Positions 1 to 9,609 are shown, numbered from the stretch's first letter. The stretch is 64,000 nt of DNA from Kocuria sp. (GCA_030524035.1 JAUNHG010000002.1:124001-188000); one strand, 5' to 3'. Notes: generated from the letters alone by a model not told the origin. Translations and numbers: made by a program.

Positions 1-33
1 TCACCAGGCGCGGGTGAAAGGTGAGTCCAGATC

Positions 34-630
34 ATGAGTGGATGGAAGCAAAAGGCAACGGCCCTGCATAAACAATATGGACGTCATATTCGTTTTTTGA
101 TAGTGGGCGGTACTTGTTTTGTACTCACAGTGTTGATGAATTTTGCTTTGAAATGGACTGTGCTCAGTAATAACCCCACAACCTCCATGATCGTGGCGAC
201 CACGACGGCGAGTGTGGTTTCGTACTACCTCAACAAGAAATGGACTTTTTCTGAGCAAGGTAAGCACCGTTCCGGTGTGGAGATGGTGTTGTTCGCTCTG
301 GTGTGTGCTCTAGGAATCGTGATCAATAGCGCCCCGGTATACATCTCCCGTTATGTGATCGGGTTGGAAACTCCGGCCTACAGCCTGCTTGTGCAAGAAA
401 CCGCTGACTTCATCGCAGGCCCCATTCTGGGAACTGCCTTTGCCATGGTGTTCCGTTGGTGGGCCATGGACACTTTCGTTTTCCCCAGGACAGACCGGGA
501 AATTTCCACGGATCGTACAAATTCACATGATCACACACCCCAGATAGCTACCGTGGCGTTGCTGAACACCGCTGGTGTGCCGAGACAGCCTGTGCCGGTG
601 GATACTGGCGTGCAGCGTCTCTCCGCCTAA
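34..630 (+). CDS. GtrA-like membrane protein
   Basis: A 198-residue protein with four predicted membrane helices at about 21-44, 51-67, 82-105 and 125-145, and an NKKWTF motif after helix 2, the layout of the GtrA/DPMS family. Members are thought to move polyprenol-linked sugars across the membrane or assist cell-wall polysaccharide glycosylation; the substrate cannot be read here. The ATG follows a purine-rich AAAGGTGAG. The hydrophilic tail after residue 150 is longer than usual. It is the first gene in the window, so its upstream context is missing. Family call fairly sure, role inferred. Confidence 0.8.
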   Translation: MSGWKQKATALHKQYGRHIRFLIVGGTCFVLTVLMNFALKWTVLSNNPTTSMIVATTTASVVSYYLNKKWTFSEQGKHRSGVEMVLFALVCALGIVINSAPVYISRYVIGLETPAYSLLVQETADFIAGPILGTAFAMVFRWWAMDTFVFPRTDREISTDRTNSHDHTPQIATVALLNTAGVPRQPVPVDTGVQRLSA

Positions 631-741
631 GGTATCCGGGTGCTCAATGCGCCGCTGTGCGCGAAGATTGTTACCCTTATGGCTCGGTGATTCCCACCCT
701 TAGTCAGTTCGCCATAACCCGTACCGCACAGCGAGGAATCC

Positions 742-2364
742 GTGTTCAACTCTCTCTCCGACCGCCTGACAGCCACCTTCAAGAACCTGCGGGGCAAGGG
801 CAAACTTAGTGAGGCAGATGTTGACGCCACGGTGCGTGAAATCCGCCGTGCCCTGCTTGACGCTGATGTCGCTGTTCCCGTGGTCCGGGAGTTCACGGCC
901 GCCGTCAAGGAACGTGCTTTGGGAGCTGAGGTCCATGAAGCCCTGAACCCCGCCCAACAAATCGTCAAGATTGTTAATGAACAGCTCCAGGAAATTCTGG
1001 GAGGGGAGACCCGCCGTATTCAGATGGCCAAGTCCGGGCCGACTGTGATCATGTTGGCTGGCTTGCAGGGTGCGGGTAAGACGACACTGGCGGGCAAACT
1101 TGCCCATTGGTTGAAGTCTCAAGGCCACCGCCCGTTGTTGGTGGCTTCCGACCTCCAGCGCCCTAACGCGGTCACGCAGCTGCAAGTGGTGGGGGACCGT
1201 GCGGGTGTGCCGGTGTGGGCACCCCATCCGGGAACGACCTCTGAATTCGACGATCCGACCGGTGATCCCGTACAGGTGGCGCGCGATGGTGTGGCACACG
1301 CACGCGCCAAACTCTTTGACGTTGTGATTGTTGATACAGCGGGTCGGCTTGGCGTGGACCAGGCCTTGATGGCGCAAGCCCGTGACATCCGTGACGCCGT
1401 CCGGCCGCAGGAAGTCCTGTTTGTTATCGACGCCATGATCGGCCAGGACGCTGTGCAAACGGCACAAGCATTCAACGAAGGCGTGGATTTTACGGGCGTG
1501 GTGTTATCCAAGCTTGACGGTGACGCGCGCGGTGGTGCCGCATTGTCCGTGGCTTCCGTGACGGGTAAGCCCATCATGTTCGCCTCCACGGGTGAAGGCG
1601 TGAAGGACTTTGAACAGTTCCACCCGGATCGTATGGCCAGCCGCATCCTGGACATGGGCGATGTGCTGACTCTCATTGAGCAGGCAGAACAGAACTGGGA
1701 CCGGGCCGAAGCCCAGAAAATGGCCCAGAAATTTGTTGATCAGGAAGACTTTACGTTTGATGACTTCCTGATTCAGATGCAGCAGCTCAAAAAAATGGGC
1801 TCCATGAAAAAACTGCTGGGCATGATGCCTGGTATGGCGGGGATGCGTGAGCAGATTGAGGCATTCGATGAATCCTCCATCGGCCGGATTGAAGCCATTA
1901 TCCGCTCCATGACACCGCATGAACGGGCTGCCCCCAAAATTCTCAACGGCTCCCGACGCGCCCGTATTGCCAAAGGCTCCGGGGCCACAGTTTCTGAGGT
2001 CAACCAGCTCATGGAGCGGTTTATGCAAGCTCAGAAGATGATGAAAAAAATGGCCCAAGGCAAAGGCGTGCCGGGTATGCCTGGTATGGGTGCAGGTATG
2101 CCCGGTATGCCGAGCATGGGACCGGGCGGTACCGCCATGCCAGCCGCAGGTGGTTTGTCGTCACCAGGAGGCAAGGGCAAAGGTAAAAACACCAAAGGTA
2201 AGAAAAAAGGGTCCCGTTCAGGTAACCCTGCTAAACGCGCGCAGGAAAACGCAGCAGCCAATGCCAAGCAGAAGGCCGCTACTGGTTCCGCTTTTGGTGC
2301 TGCGCAAGACCAACAGCCCGATCTGAAAGATCTTCCCAAAGGATTTGAGAAGTTCCTGAAGTAA
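742..2364 (+). CDS. ffh: Signal recognition particle GTPase Ffh
   Basis: SRP54-type GTPase that binds signal sequences of nascent membrane proteins and docks with FtsY. The 540-residue product has an N domain (about 1-90), a G domain with the P loop GLQGAGKTT at 107-115 and DTAGR at 198-202, and a methionine-rich M domain from about 330. The tail (from about 440) is an unusual Gly-Pro-Met run followed by a Lys-rich low-complexity stretch, longer than in most Ffh proteins. The GTG start is preceded by GCGAGGA. It is followed after one base by the NUDIX gene, suggesting co-transcription. Confidence 0.97.
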   Translation: MFNSLSDRLTATFKNLRGKGKLSEADVDATVREIRRALLDADVAVPVVREFTAAVKERALGAEVHEALNPAQQIVKIVNEQLQEILGGETRRIQMAKSGPTVIMLAGLQGAGKTTLAGKLAHWLKSQGHRPLLVASDLQRPNAVTQLQVVGDRAGVPVWAPHPGTTSEFDDPTGDPVQVARDGVAHARAKLFDVVIVDTAGRLGVDQALMAQARDIRDAVRPQEVLFVIDAMIGQDAVQTAQAFNEGVDFTGVVLSKLDGDARGGAALSVASVTGKPIMFASTGEGVKDFEQFHPDRMASRILDMGDVLTLIEQAEQNWDRAEAQKMAQKFVDQEDFTFDDFLIQMQQLKKMGSMKKLLGMMPGMAGMREQIEAFDESSIGRIEAIIRSMTPHERAAPKILNGSRRARIAKGSGATVSEVNQLMERFMQAQKMMKKMAQGKGVPGMPGMGAGMPGMPSMGPGGTAMPAAGGLSSPGGKGKGKNTKGKKKGSRSGNPAKRAQENAAANAKQKAATGSAFGAAQDQQPDLKDLPKGFEKFLK

Positions 2365-2365
2365 C

Positions 2366-2857
2366 GTGGATGCCATGAGCTCCCACTTGCCTGAGGAAGA
2401 ACTGAAGGTTTTTATCGACTCCTTGCCCACGCGCCGCTTGGCGTCTGCTGCGGTGATTCGCGATGACAACGGGCGTGTGTTGGTGGTTGAACCCAATTAC
2501 AAAGACGGGTGGACGTTGCCTGGCGGAACAACAGAAGCGGGGGAGGACCCCCGAACAGGTTGTTTCCGTGAAGTGCTGGAGGAGGTTGGCTTGAATCTGC
2601 CCCCAGGGCGGTTGTTGTTGGTCTCTCACGGGATAGATCAAGGCATCTGGGGAGATTCGGTGTACTTTCTTTACGACGGTGGATGCATTTCGTCCACCAC
2701 CACCGTCACCGTGCAGCAAGAAGAGCTGTTGGGTTATGAATGGGTGGAACCGGAGCGTCTGGATCAGTACCTTCCCGGTCAAGCAGCACAGCGAGTCCGC
2801 GCGGCAATCGCCTGTGCTGCTGACGGCACCACCGCTGAAGTGGGTTTCGTGAACTGA
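2366..2857 (+). CDS. NUDIX hydrolase
   Basis: A 163-residue NUDIX protein that would hydrolyse a nucleoside diphosphate linked to another moiety with divalent metal help. The NUDIX box is complete: G54-x5-E60-x7-R68-E69-x2-E72-E73-x-G75. The substrate cannot be inferred from the box. The GTG start is one base after the ffh stop; an ATG three codons in is an equally possible start. Likely co-transcribed with ffh and the downstream hypothetical gene. Confidence 0.88.
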   Translation: MDAMSSHLPEEELKVFIDSLPTRRLASAAVIRDDNGRVLVVEPNYKDGWTLPGGTTEAGEDPRTGCFREVLEEVGLNLPPGRLLLVSHGIDQGIWGDSVYFLYDGGCISSTTTVTVQQEELLGYEWVEPERLDQYLPGQAAQRVRAAIACAADGTTAEVGFVN

Positions 2858-2875
2858 GGGTTTCACTCAGGTGCC

Positions 2876-4108
2876 ATGGGTACGATATCCCGCATGACCA
2901 TGCCATCTGAAGATCTAGCAGGATGGAATATTCTGCCATTGGCTGTCCGCCTGGGAGGAGTTTCGCCCGCTTCCGGGCCCACTGAGCCGTTGGACACTCC
3001 CGCATCCACTGCGGATTCTGTGCCCACCATCAGGGGCGTACGCCATGTTCTGGGCCACCATAAGGCGGTCGCTGCGTGGGCGGAAGGTCCGTCATACCTG
3101 CAAGTGACGGTCTTAGTGGATGATGCTGGCCGTACGGCTTCCGTGGGAGAAGACGGCAGTGTGATTCCCGGGGAGGCTATCGAAGAACTTGCTGCCACTG
3201 TTCAACGGATGACTGGCCAGCGGCTGGAGCCTGCACACCCGCATTTGCGTCGTGCCCTGGTGTTGCCCGTCGATGCCCCGGAACTTCCCATGCTCGCGGC
3301 AGCATCCAAGACCATGTTTTCAGCGATTTCCCACGAAGGATGGTCCGTGGTGGTGGCTGATGATGACGCAGGGTGGTGGGCTCTGCAATCAGGCCTCACC
3401 GGCCCCGCAATTGTGGTGTCCTCAGATGGGGTTGAGCGGTCCATAGAAGTACGTTTAAGCACCGGGGAAAACGTTGCCGACCCTACGGGTACGGAACCTG
3501 CTGTGTGTCGATTGTTGTGGGGACCCCAGTGGACGGCGGTGTCAGCGCCAGAGGATTCCACGGCAGCGGCCCGGCTGACGCGTGAAGTCGTCGATATGTG
3601 CGATGCCCGCACCAGCCAAGTTCACAGTGAATCCGTGGCATCCATCTTTGACCTTGACCCGGTGGAAACCAAGCGTCTGCTCAACTACGTTCAGGGGGAA
3701 TCCACATCGTTGGTTTTGGAATCCGTGCTGCAGCTGTTGGGGCTGCCCGTGATTGCTGCCAAAGTCGTGGAGGGAACTAAGCCCGTAGAACAGATGGACG
3801 GTGTGACCCGGGTGGAACCGGGGTCCGCTCCGCACGCGTTCCTTCAGGCGCTGACTCAGCGGCCAACCGCTGCGGGAATTGCTCCTGCTGTGCACCGTGC
3901 GGTGCTACGCCATCCGGAGTTGTTATTGGCGGTGGCTGGACTGGAAGCTGCTGCCGGAACGGGATTGGCCGCGTGGGCGCGCCGTAGCGGACGGGCTGCC
4001 CCTGCATTGGGTGCCTTGTCAGCGTTGGCTTTTACGGATGCTGCCGGGTTAACCGCCTGGTACTCAGCCGCAAAGCGTCGTCAAACTCAGGACCCCACAT
4101 CCCGGTGA
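2876..4108 (+). CDS. Conserved-looking protein of unknown function
   Basis: A 410-residue protein I do not recognise. It is acidic and Val/Ala/Asp-rich and shows no clear signal peptide or catalytic motif. Residues about 330-395 are Ala/Leu-rich and could form helices or one or two membrane-associated segments. It sits 18 bases after the NUDIX gene and 4 bases before the histidine kinase gene, so it probably belongs to the same transcript. ATG codons at 2876 and 2894 are both possible starts. Codon use matches the neighbours, so it looks like a native gene. Confidence 0.7.
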   Translation: MGTISRMTMPSEDLAGWNILPLAVRLGGVSPASGPTEPLDTPASTADSVPTIRGVRHVLGHHKAVAAWAEGPSYLQVTVLVDDAGRTASVGEDGSVIPGEAIEELAATVQRMTGQRLEPAHPHLRRALVLPVDAPELPMLAAASKTMFSAISHEGWSVVVADDDAGWWALQSGLTGPAIVVSSDGVERSIEVRLSTGENVADPTGTEPAVCRLLWGPQWTAVSAPEDSTAAARLTREVVDMCDARTSQVHSESVASIFDLDPVETKRLLNYVQGESTSLVLESVLQLLGLPVIAAKVVEGTKPVEQMDGVTRVEPGSAPHAFLQALTQRPTAAGIAPAVHRAVLRHPELLLAVAGLEAAAGTGLAAWARRSGRAAPALGALSALAFTDAAGLTAWYSAAKRRQTQDPTSR

Positions 4109-4112
4109 AGGC

Positions 4113-5477
4113 GTGAAACTGCCCACAGTCAGTACCCTCACGAGCATTCTGAGCGACCCTTCCGCTGAGTACTGGGAGCGCCCCTCGCCTGATGCTGTGG
4201 GGTTCCGTCGTGACGTTATGGCTGCCGTTGCGCTCACGGTAGTGGGCATGGTGTTCCTGGTGTTAGCGGAAAGCTTTGCCGGTGTTTCCGAGGGCAACCT
4301 GGAACAAGGGAACAGCCCACGATGGTGGGGATATGCGTTGGTTGCGGGAGTTATGCTGCCTTTGTGCTTGCGCCGTCGGTACCCCTTACTAGTTTTTGCG
4401 GCGACCACCCTCGTGTTTTTCGGGGGCGCTTACCTGGCTCCTATGGCTATAGCGCAGGTATCAACACAAGTGGGTTACGCCGTGGCGCTCTATACGCTGG
4501 TGGCGTGGGGAAAGAACCGTCATATCGTGGCCGTGGCCCTCATCATTCTGGTGATTGGTGTGGGTCTGTGGCTTGTGGTGGATCTGACGATCTCCGCAAC
4601 ATACCGGGAATACGTCGCTAACCTGGGGGCCTCTGTCGGTCCCTTGGACCCGTATACCGCGTTTGTGCTGTATGCCGCGTTGGTGAGCGTCGGGTCCTTC
4701 GGTGCCATGATTTACGCAGGTCAAGCTTCATGGCGCGGAGCATTACACCGACACCGACTGCGAGAACAAAGTCGCACTATTGAGCATCAGTCCCAAGAAC
4801 TCACCCGCCGGGCGGTGGTGGAAGAACGCCTGCGGATCGCCCGGGAATTGCACGATGTCATTGCCCACCACATCAGTGCAATTGGCATTCAAGCCGGTGC
4901 CGCTCGCACTATCTTGGGGCGTGATCCTGACGGCGCGCAGCAGGCCTTACGCACGGTGGAAGCATCAAGTCGCCAGGCCGTGGCAGAAACTCGGCAGTTG
5001 CTAGGGGTACTCCGGGAGGGAGAATCCAGGGACGTAGGCTCTGGTGAATATGGAGTGGCTGATCTAGAGGATTTGGTGCGTGAATACGCCGCTAGGGGTT
5101 TAACAGTCACGCTCACCTGGGCTGTGGATGAAGCCTCTAGTCTTGAACGGCTTCCGTTGTCTGCAGGATTGGCGATCTACCGGTGTGTTCAAGAGTCTTT
5201 GACCAATGTGCTCCGGCACTCCACGGCGCGACAGGTCTCCGTAGTCGTGCGAACCCTGACTCAAGAAGAGGGCGCCTGCGTGGAATTGGAAGTGTTGGAT
5301 CGAGGGCGTCCGGTTACTGGTCAAGAAGGTGGGGGCTACGGGCTGGTGGGCATCAGGGAGCGGGTGCACATGCATGCTGGCACCTGCGAAATCGGTGCAC
5401 GTTCCCCAGGGCCAGGGTGGCGTGTGCGGGTCACAATTCCCTATGTTCGATCGGTGGAGGCCAAAGTCACCAAGTAA
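4113..5477 (+). CDS. Two-component sensor histidine kinase (NarL-partner type)
   Basis: Membrane sensor kinase of the HisKA_3 class, 454 residues. Several hydrophobic segments fill residues about 35-210, followed by a short coiled linker. The phosphoacceptor is H247 in ARELHDVIAHH. The ATPase domain has the N box around N365 (QESLTNVLRHS) and a glycine box at about 406-415 (GGGYGLVGI). The GTG start lies 4 bases after the preceding stop. The response regulator follows 46 bases downstream, and an ABC exporter pair follows that. This is the usual arrangement for drug or peptide stress sensing in actinobacteria, but the signal is unknown. Confidence 0.93.
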   Translation: MKLPTVSTLTSILSDPSAEYWERPSPDAVGFRRDVMAAVALTVVGMVFLVLAESFAGVSEGNLEQGNSPRWWGYALVAGVMLPLCLRRRYPLLVFAATTLVFFGGAYLAPMAIAQVSTQVGYAVALYTLVAWGKNRHIVAVALIILVIGVGLWLVVDLTISATYREYVANLGASVGPLDPYTAFVLYAALVSVGSFGAMIYAGQASWRGALHRHRLREQSRTIEHQSQELTRRAVVEERLRIARELHDVIAHHISAIGIQAGAARTILGRDPDGAQQALRTVEASSRQAVAETRQLLGVLREGESRDVGSGEYGVADLEDLVREYAARGLTVTLTWAVDEASSLERLPLSAGLAIYRCVQESLTNVLRHSTARQVSVVVRTLTQEEGACVELEVLDRGRPVTGQEGGGYGLVGIRERVHMHAGTCEIGARSPGPGWRVRVTIPYVRSVEAKVTK

Positions 5478-5523
5478 TGCTGCGCGTTATTGTGGCCAGC
5501 TTCGCGTGCAAGAATCGTGAAAC

Positions 5524-6201
5524 ATGATCTCTGTGCTCTTAGCCGATGACCACGCTTTGGTGCGTTCTGGGTTTTCCATGATTTTGTCCGTTGCGGACGA
5601 CATTCAGGTGGTGGCAGAGGCTGCCAACGGGCGTGACGCAGTGCAGATGGCAGCCATTCATGATGTTGATGTTGTGCTGATGGATGTCCAAATGCCTGTC
5701 ATGGACGGTATCGAAGCAACCAAAAATATTGTGGCATCGGGAAACACCCGAGTGATTATTGTGACCACATTCGACCGCGAGGACTATTTATTTTCGGCAC
5801 TGCGCGCGGGAGCCAGCGGATTCTTGTTGAAGAATGCTGACCCGGACGATTTGGTGAACGCGGTACGTGCGGTGGCCAACGGGCACGCGCTGCTATCACC
5901 AGAAGTTACGGTGGCGGTGATCCGTCAATTCACGGAGAAACCCGAACAGCGCGATGAGAGCACAGAAGAGAAACCTGCCCAGCAGCCCAACAGAGAGCTT
6001 GAGTCATTGACTGATCGGGAATTGCAGATTCTTCAGTACATGGCCCGTGGGTTCTCCAACGCCGAAATTGCTCAGGAATTGTTCTTGGGCGCTGCCACGG
6101 TGAAAACCCATGTGTCTAACGTGTTGGCTAAAACAGACAGCCGGGATCGGGTGCAGGCTGTGGTGTTTGCCTATCGCTCCGGTTTGCCCCTGGGCGACTG
6201 A
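5524..6201 (+). CDS. LuxR/NarL-family response regulator
   Basis: A 225-residue regulator with a receiver domain (acidic pocket D8-D9, phosphoacceptor D54 in LMDVQMP) and a C-terminal LuxR-type helix-turn-helix at about 158-215 (LTDRELQILQYMARG, then VKTHVSNVL). It is the partner of the kinase just upstream. The position ahead of an ABC-2 exporter pair suggests that it controls that exporter. The linker (about 136-157) is Glu/Gln-rich. The ATG is the first start after the intergenic gap. Confidence 0.94.
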   Translation: MISVLLADDHALVRSGFSMILSVADDIQVVAEAANGRDAVQMAAIHDVDVVLMDVQMPVMDGIEATKNIVASGNTRVIIVTTFDREDYLFSALRAGASGFLLKNADPDDLVNAVRAVANGHALLSPEVTVAVIRQFTEKPEQRDESTEEKPAQQPNRELESLTDRELQILQYMARGFSNAEIAQELFLGAATVKTHVSNVLAKTDSRDRVQAVVFAYRSGLPLGD

Positions 6202-6443
6202 TTCGGACAACGCATCACAGGGTGAGGATTTCAGCCCGTAGATTCGTTGAGCTGCCTCCGCCCTGAGACGGAGCCGTGATATGCGCTGCAATGTCTGTTA
6301 CCGATGGATTTCCCCCTGTGGAGGGATTCTTTGCCCGCCTGCCCATTCATAGGCTGAAGCCGTTCCGTTGTATGCAGGGTCATGCTGCCACTGCTGTTGC
6401 TCAGGGGCGTTAGCAATAGCGGAAGATGATGAGGAGGTACGGG

Positions 6444-7388
6444 GTGAATAGCGTGAGCGTAGTGCAAAAAACCACGATGTATGCTGCGGGTACACAGGGG
6501 GAGGGGCATCGGATTGAGGTTCAGGACCTCACCCGAAGGTTTGGGCAGATAACAGCCGTTGATCATGTGTCTTTTGCCGTGGAACCCGGGCGGATGACCG
6601 GTTTTGTGGGGGCTAACGGTGCCGGGAAAACCACGACCATGCGCATGATCATGGGAGTGCTGCGTGTTTCATCGGGGCAAGTGTTATGGGACGGAAGCCC
6701 CATAACCCGTGAGCACCGTGCGGCGTGTGGATACATGCCAGAGGAGCGGGGTCTGTATCCCAAACAGAGCATCGTAGATCAACTGGGCTATTTGGGGCAG
6801 CTTAGAGGAATGAGCCGCGCAGGGGCTTTGGTTGAAGCCAACCGTCTTGTGGAACGTTTTCATCTGGCGGATCGCGCCAAGGACAAATTAGAAACGTTGT
6901 CGTTAGGCAACCAGCAGCGAGTGCAGGTTGCTGCGGCGTTGATTCACCGTCCTGCGGCGTTGATTCTGGATGAACCTTTCTCCGGGTTGGATCCCACAGC
7001 CGTAGATTCCATGGTGGATTTATTGCGCGAGCATCTTGATCGCGGAGTTCCCGTGCTTTTTTCATCCCATCAATTGGATTTAGTGGATCGGCTCTGTGAT
7101 TCGATGGTCATTATGCACCAGGGCAAGGTATTGGCTTCTGGGACGGCTGATGAATTACGGGCTTCTCGTACACAACGCCATATTGTGCGATGCACTGAAG
7201 ATGTTGGGTGGATTCGCGGATTACCAGGGGTCGCCGTGGAGGACCTCGACGGAAATTGTGCAACGGTGACCCTTGCGGATGATGCCGCTCGGCACGACCT
7301 CTTGCGTCGTGCCCTGGATCGCGGACTTTGTGAGTTCAGAGATGTGGTTCCTACCCTGTCCGAAATTTACCGTGAGGTGGCCCGATGA
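6444..7388 (+). CDS. ABC transporter ATP-binding protein (drug/DUF4162 type)
   Basis: ATPase subunit of an ABC-2 exporter, 314 residues from the chosen start. Walker A GANGAGKTT is at 56-64, the signature reads LSLGNQQRV, and Walker B is LILDEPFSGLDP. The C-terminal accessory domain is typical of NatA-like exporters. I chose GTG 6444 because a strong GAGGAGGT (6431-6438) lies five bases upstream; ATG 6426 is in frame but has no such site. Its stop overlaps the permease ATG by four bases. Likely regulated by the two-component system upstream. Confidence 0.92.
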   Translation: MNSVSVVQKTTMYAAGTQGEGHRIEVQDLTRRFGQITAVDHVSFAVEPGRMTGFVGANGAGKTTTMRMIMGVLRVSSGQVLWDGSPITREHRAACGYMPEERGLYPKQSIVDQLGYLGQLRGMSRAGALVEANRLVERFHLADRAKDKLETLSLGNQQRVQVAAALIHRPAALILDEPFSGLDPTAVDSMVDLLREHLDRGVPVLFSSHQLDLVDRLCDSMVIMHQGKVLASGTADELRASRTQRHIVRCTEDVGWIRGLPGVAVEDLDGNCATVTLADDAARHDLLRRALDRGLCEFRDVVPTLSEIYREVAR

Positions 7389-8584
7389 CGTCGCATAATT
7401 TCCCCGAAAAGCACACCGCTGAAAATACTGTGACTAAGCCTTGGTTGATTGTGATGCTCCGTGAGATCGCAGTTAAAGTTCGTGACAAGGCTTTTGTTTT
7501 CTCCACCATTTCCACAGTAGTTTTGATTGTGGGAGTGATGGCGTTGAACGCCTTTCTGATGAACCGTTCCCAGGAATTTACGGTGGCCACGGACAGTGAC
7601 GCCGGTGATCACGTGGTGCAGCTTGCCGATGCGGCGCTCACCGGGGATGACACTATGGCTGCTGAGCGGGCCTCCCGGGACGATGCCCGGTCTCTAGTGT
7701 CTAGTGGTGATGCGGACGCCGCTATCTACCAACAGAGTGGTGAATGGGTCATCGTGGTAGATACAGAGCTAGATTCTACTCTCGGTAACACGTTGACCGC
7801 TGCGATCTCCGAGCACACCCTGACCGTGAATAGTCAGAAAAATGGCGTTGATCTGGACGATTTACGGGCGGGGTCTGATCACAGAGTGGAATATATGACA
7901 GGTGGGAATGATCGAGGTTTTGCCACGTACATCCTCAGAATGGTCTTTGCCTTCCTCTTCTATTTCTCTGCCATTGTCTTTGGTATGGCGATTGCCAACT
8001 CGGTTCTTGAGGAAAAACAAAACCGTGTGGTGGAGATTCTGGCTACAGCCATTCCCATTCGGCAGTTGCTCTACGGCAAAGTGTTGGGTAACTGTGGTTT
8101 GGTCTTTGCTCAGATTGGGCTATATGCCTGCGTGGGTCTGCTGGCGGCCAATGTCCTCGGGCTTGCTGCGGACATTGGGTGGGCTTTAACGGCATCTGGA
8201 TGGTTTGTGGTGTTTTTTGTTTTTGGGTTTACGGCCCAAGCCACCATTTGGGCTGCTCTGGGGTCGTTAGCTTCACGGACAGAGGATCTGCAGTCCAACA
8301 CCATGGTGATCAGCACAGTCCTTATGGTGGGGATGTTTTCGGGCATTATTGCCCAGGGGCCGTGGCTCGCCGTAGCGTCGTATATACCGATTGTTTCCTC
8401 CATTGCCATGCCCGTGCGCTTGTTGGAAGGACAAGCGCAGGTGTGGGAGCCGTTTGTATCGCTGACCCTGTGCGTGCTTTTTGGTTGGTTCATGCTCCGT
8501 GTGGGGGAGAAAGTTTACCAGCGCGCGGTGTTCCAAGGGGGGCGTTCCCTCAAGTGGCGTGAGGCGTTAAAGATTGAGCAGTGA
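7385..8584 (+). CDS. ABC-2 type exporter permease
   Basis: Membrane partner of the preceding ATPase, 399 residues. One N-terminal helix (about 35-58) is followed by an extracytoplasmic domain of about 110 residues and then a cluster of five to six helices from about 180 to 370. This is the NatB/YhaP-like layout, in which helix 1 is separated from the rest. The VLEEKQNRVVEIL sequence after helix 2 matches the coupling region of the family. Translation is coupled to the ATPase gene by an ATGA overlap. The substrate is unknown; a peptide or sodium efflux role is possible. Confidence 0.9.
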   Translation: MTSHNFPEKHTAENTVTKPWLIVMLREIAVKVRDKAFVFSTISTVVLIVGVMALNAFLMNRSQEFTVATDSDAGDHVVQLADAALTGDDTMAAERASRDDARSLVSSGDADAAIYQQSGEWVIVVDTELDSTLGNTLTAAISEHTLTVNSQKNGVDLDDLRAGSDHRVEYMTGGNDRGFATYILRMVFAFLFYFSAIVFGMAIANSVLEEKQNRVVEILATAIPIRQLLYGKVLGNCGLVFAQIGLYACVGLLAANVLGLAADIGWALTASGWFVVFFVFGFTAQATIWAALGSLASRTEDLQSNTMVISTVLMVGMFSGIIAQGPWLAVASYIPIVSSIAMPVRLLEGQAQVWEPFVSLTLCVLFGWFMLRVGEKVYQRAVFQGGRSLKWREALKIEQ

Positions 8585-8623
8585 TCTCACCAACATCAAG
8601 GACTCAGTGTCTGCAAGGCACAG

Positions 8624-8652
8624 AGATCTCTGGCACAATGGCCGGGTACTCG
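8624..8652 (+). promoter_or_regulatory. Candidate -10 region of the rpsP operon promoter
   Basis: The sequence CTGGCACAATGGCCGG lies about 130 bases ahead of rpsP. CACAAT can serve as a -10 hexamer. A closely related stretch with CATAAT stands ahead of rplS, which supports a shared promoter type for the two ribosomal protein genes. No good -35 is visible. The roughly 130-base leader holds no ORF that I would support. Confidence 0.4.
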
Positions 8653-8775
8653 ATGCATGCGGACCCTCTCTCCGCACGTATGTCGCGTCCGCAGGGAGCA
8701 GTGTGAACGGCCCGCCCCACGGGAGCGTAAGACCCTGATCCCGACATTTCTCAAGAACCAGGAGAGATTGCACCA

Positions 8776-9258
8776 GTGGCAGTCAAGATTCGTCTCAAGC
8801 GCATGGGTAAGATGCGCGATCCCCGTTACCGCGTTGTTGTCGTTGATTCACGCAAGAAGCGTGATGGCCGCGTGATCGAAGAAGTCGGTGTGTACCAGCC
8901 GACTGAGAACCCTTCATACATCAGCGTGGTGTCTGACCGTGTGCAGTACTGGCTGGGTGTTGGTGCTCAGCCGTCAGAAGCGGTTGCCGCTATTTTGAAG
9001 ATCACCGGTGACTGGCAGAAATTTAAGGGTGAGCCTGGAGCTGAAGGTAGTTACCAGCAGCCTGAAACCAAAGCTGAATTTGTTGCCCCGGATAAGGGCT
9101 CGGTCATCATCCCGGAAGCCATCACCCCCAAAGGTGACGACGTTAAGGAAGACGACTCCGCTGCCGCGGAACCAACAGAAGAAGCCGTATCTGCCGATGC
9201 CGAAGCAACCGAAGATGCTGCTGAGAGTGATTCCGCTGAGGCCGAGAAAGCTGAATGA
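8776..9258 (+). CDS. rpsP: 30S ribosomal protein S16
   Basis: S16 of the small ribosomal subunit. The first 80 residues ([20 protein letters not shown]) are the conserved domain. The 160-residue total is about twice the usual length because of an acidic Ala/Glu/Asp-rich tail from about 115 on, as is common in actinobacteria. The GTG is preceded by AGGAGA at a good distance. It heads rpsP-khpA-rimM-trmD and overlaps khpA by ATGA. Confidence 0.97.
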   Translation: MAVKIRLKRMGKMRDPRYRVVVVDSRKKRDGRVIEEVGVYQPTENPSYISVVSDRVQYWLGVGAQPSEAVAAILKITGDWQKFKGEPGAEGSYQQPETKAEFVAPDKGSVIIPEAITPKGDDVKEDDSAAAEPTEEAVSADAEATEDAAESDSAEAEKAE

Positions 9259-9503
9259 GCATGCTGACTGAAGCCTTGGAACACCTAGTTCGCGGCATCG
9301 TCGATAATCCCGAGGACGTTGACGTTCGCACGAAAAGTGGGCGTCGGGGGGACACTCTGGAGGTTCGCGTGCACCCGGATGATCTCGGTCGTGTGATCGG
9401 TCGTCAGGGTCGAACTGCCAGATCGTTGCGCACGGTGATGTCTGCTTTGGCGGATCAACAGCCTGTGCGCATGGATGTGATCGATACTGATCGTCGCCGC
9501 TAA
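9255..9503 (+). CDS. khpA: KH-domain RNA-binding protein KhpA
   Basis: A single KH domain of 82 residues with the GxxG loop G49-R-Q-G52 in VIGRQGR. KhpA proteins bind RNA broadly and lie between rpsP and rimM in many Gram-positive bacteria, as here. The ATG overlaps the rpsP stop by four bases; a second ATG two codons later is also possible. Confidence 0.93.
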   Translation: MSMLTEALEHLVRGIVDNPEDVDVRTKSGRRGDTLEVRVHPDDLGRVIGRQGRTARSLRTVMSALADQQPVRMDVIDTDRRR

Positions 9504-9534
9504 GGCAGCACAAGGTTTCACCGGCGTGTGTGTA

Positions 9535-9572
9535 CCGTGGCCCCGTACCTTTTATTGGGTATGGGGCCACGG
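9535..9572 (+). terminator. Strong hairpin between khpA and rimM (terminator or attenuator)
   Basis: Arms at 9535-9549 and 9558-9572 pair over 15 bases with a single G-U wobble and an 8-base loop. A T-rich but interrupted stretch (TTGTTGTATTTGTTG) follows. It lies inside what is otherwise a tight operon, so it may reduce rather than end transcription into rimM-trmD. Confidence 0.7.
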
Positions 9573-9609
9573 TTGTTGTATTTGTTGAGGAAGGAACGCA
9601 CCGCACCGC

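Noticed and set aside
2090-2140. Gly-Met-Pro repeats in ffh as a CRISPR-like or tandem DNA repeat
   Set aside because: They are in-frame degenerate codons of the Ffh M-domain tail, without regular spacers.
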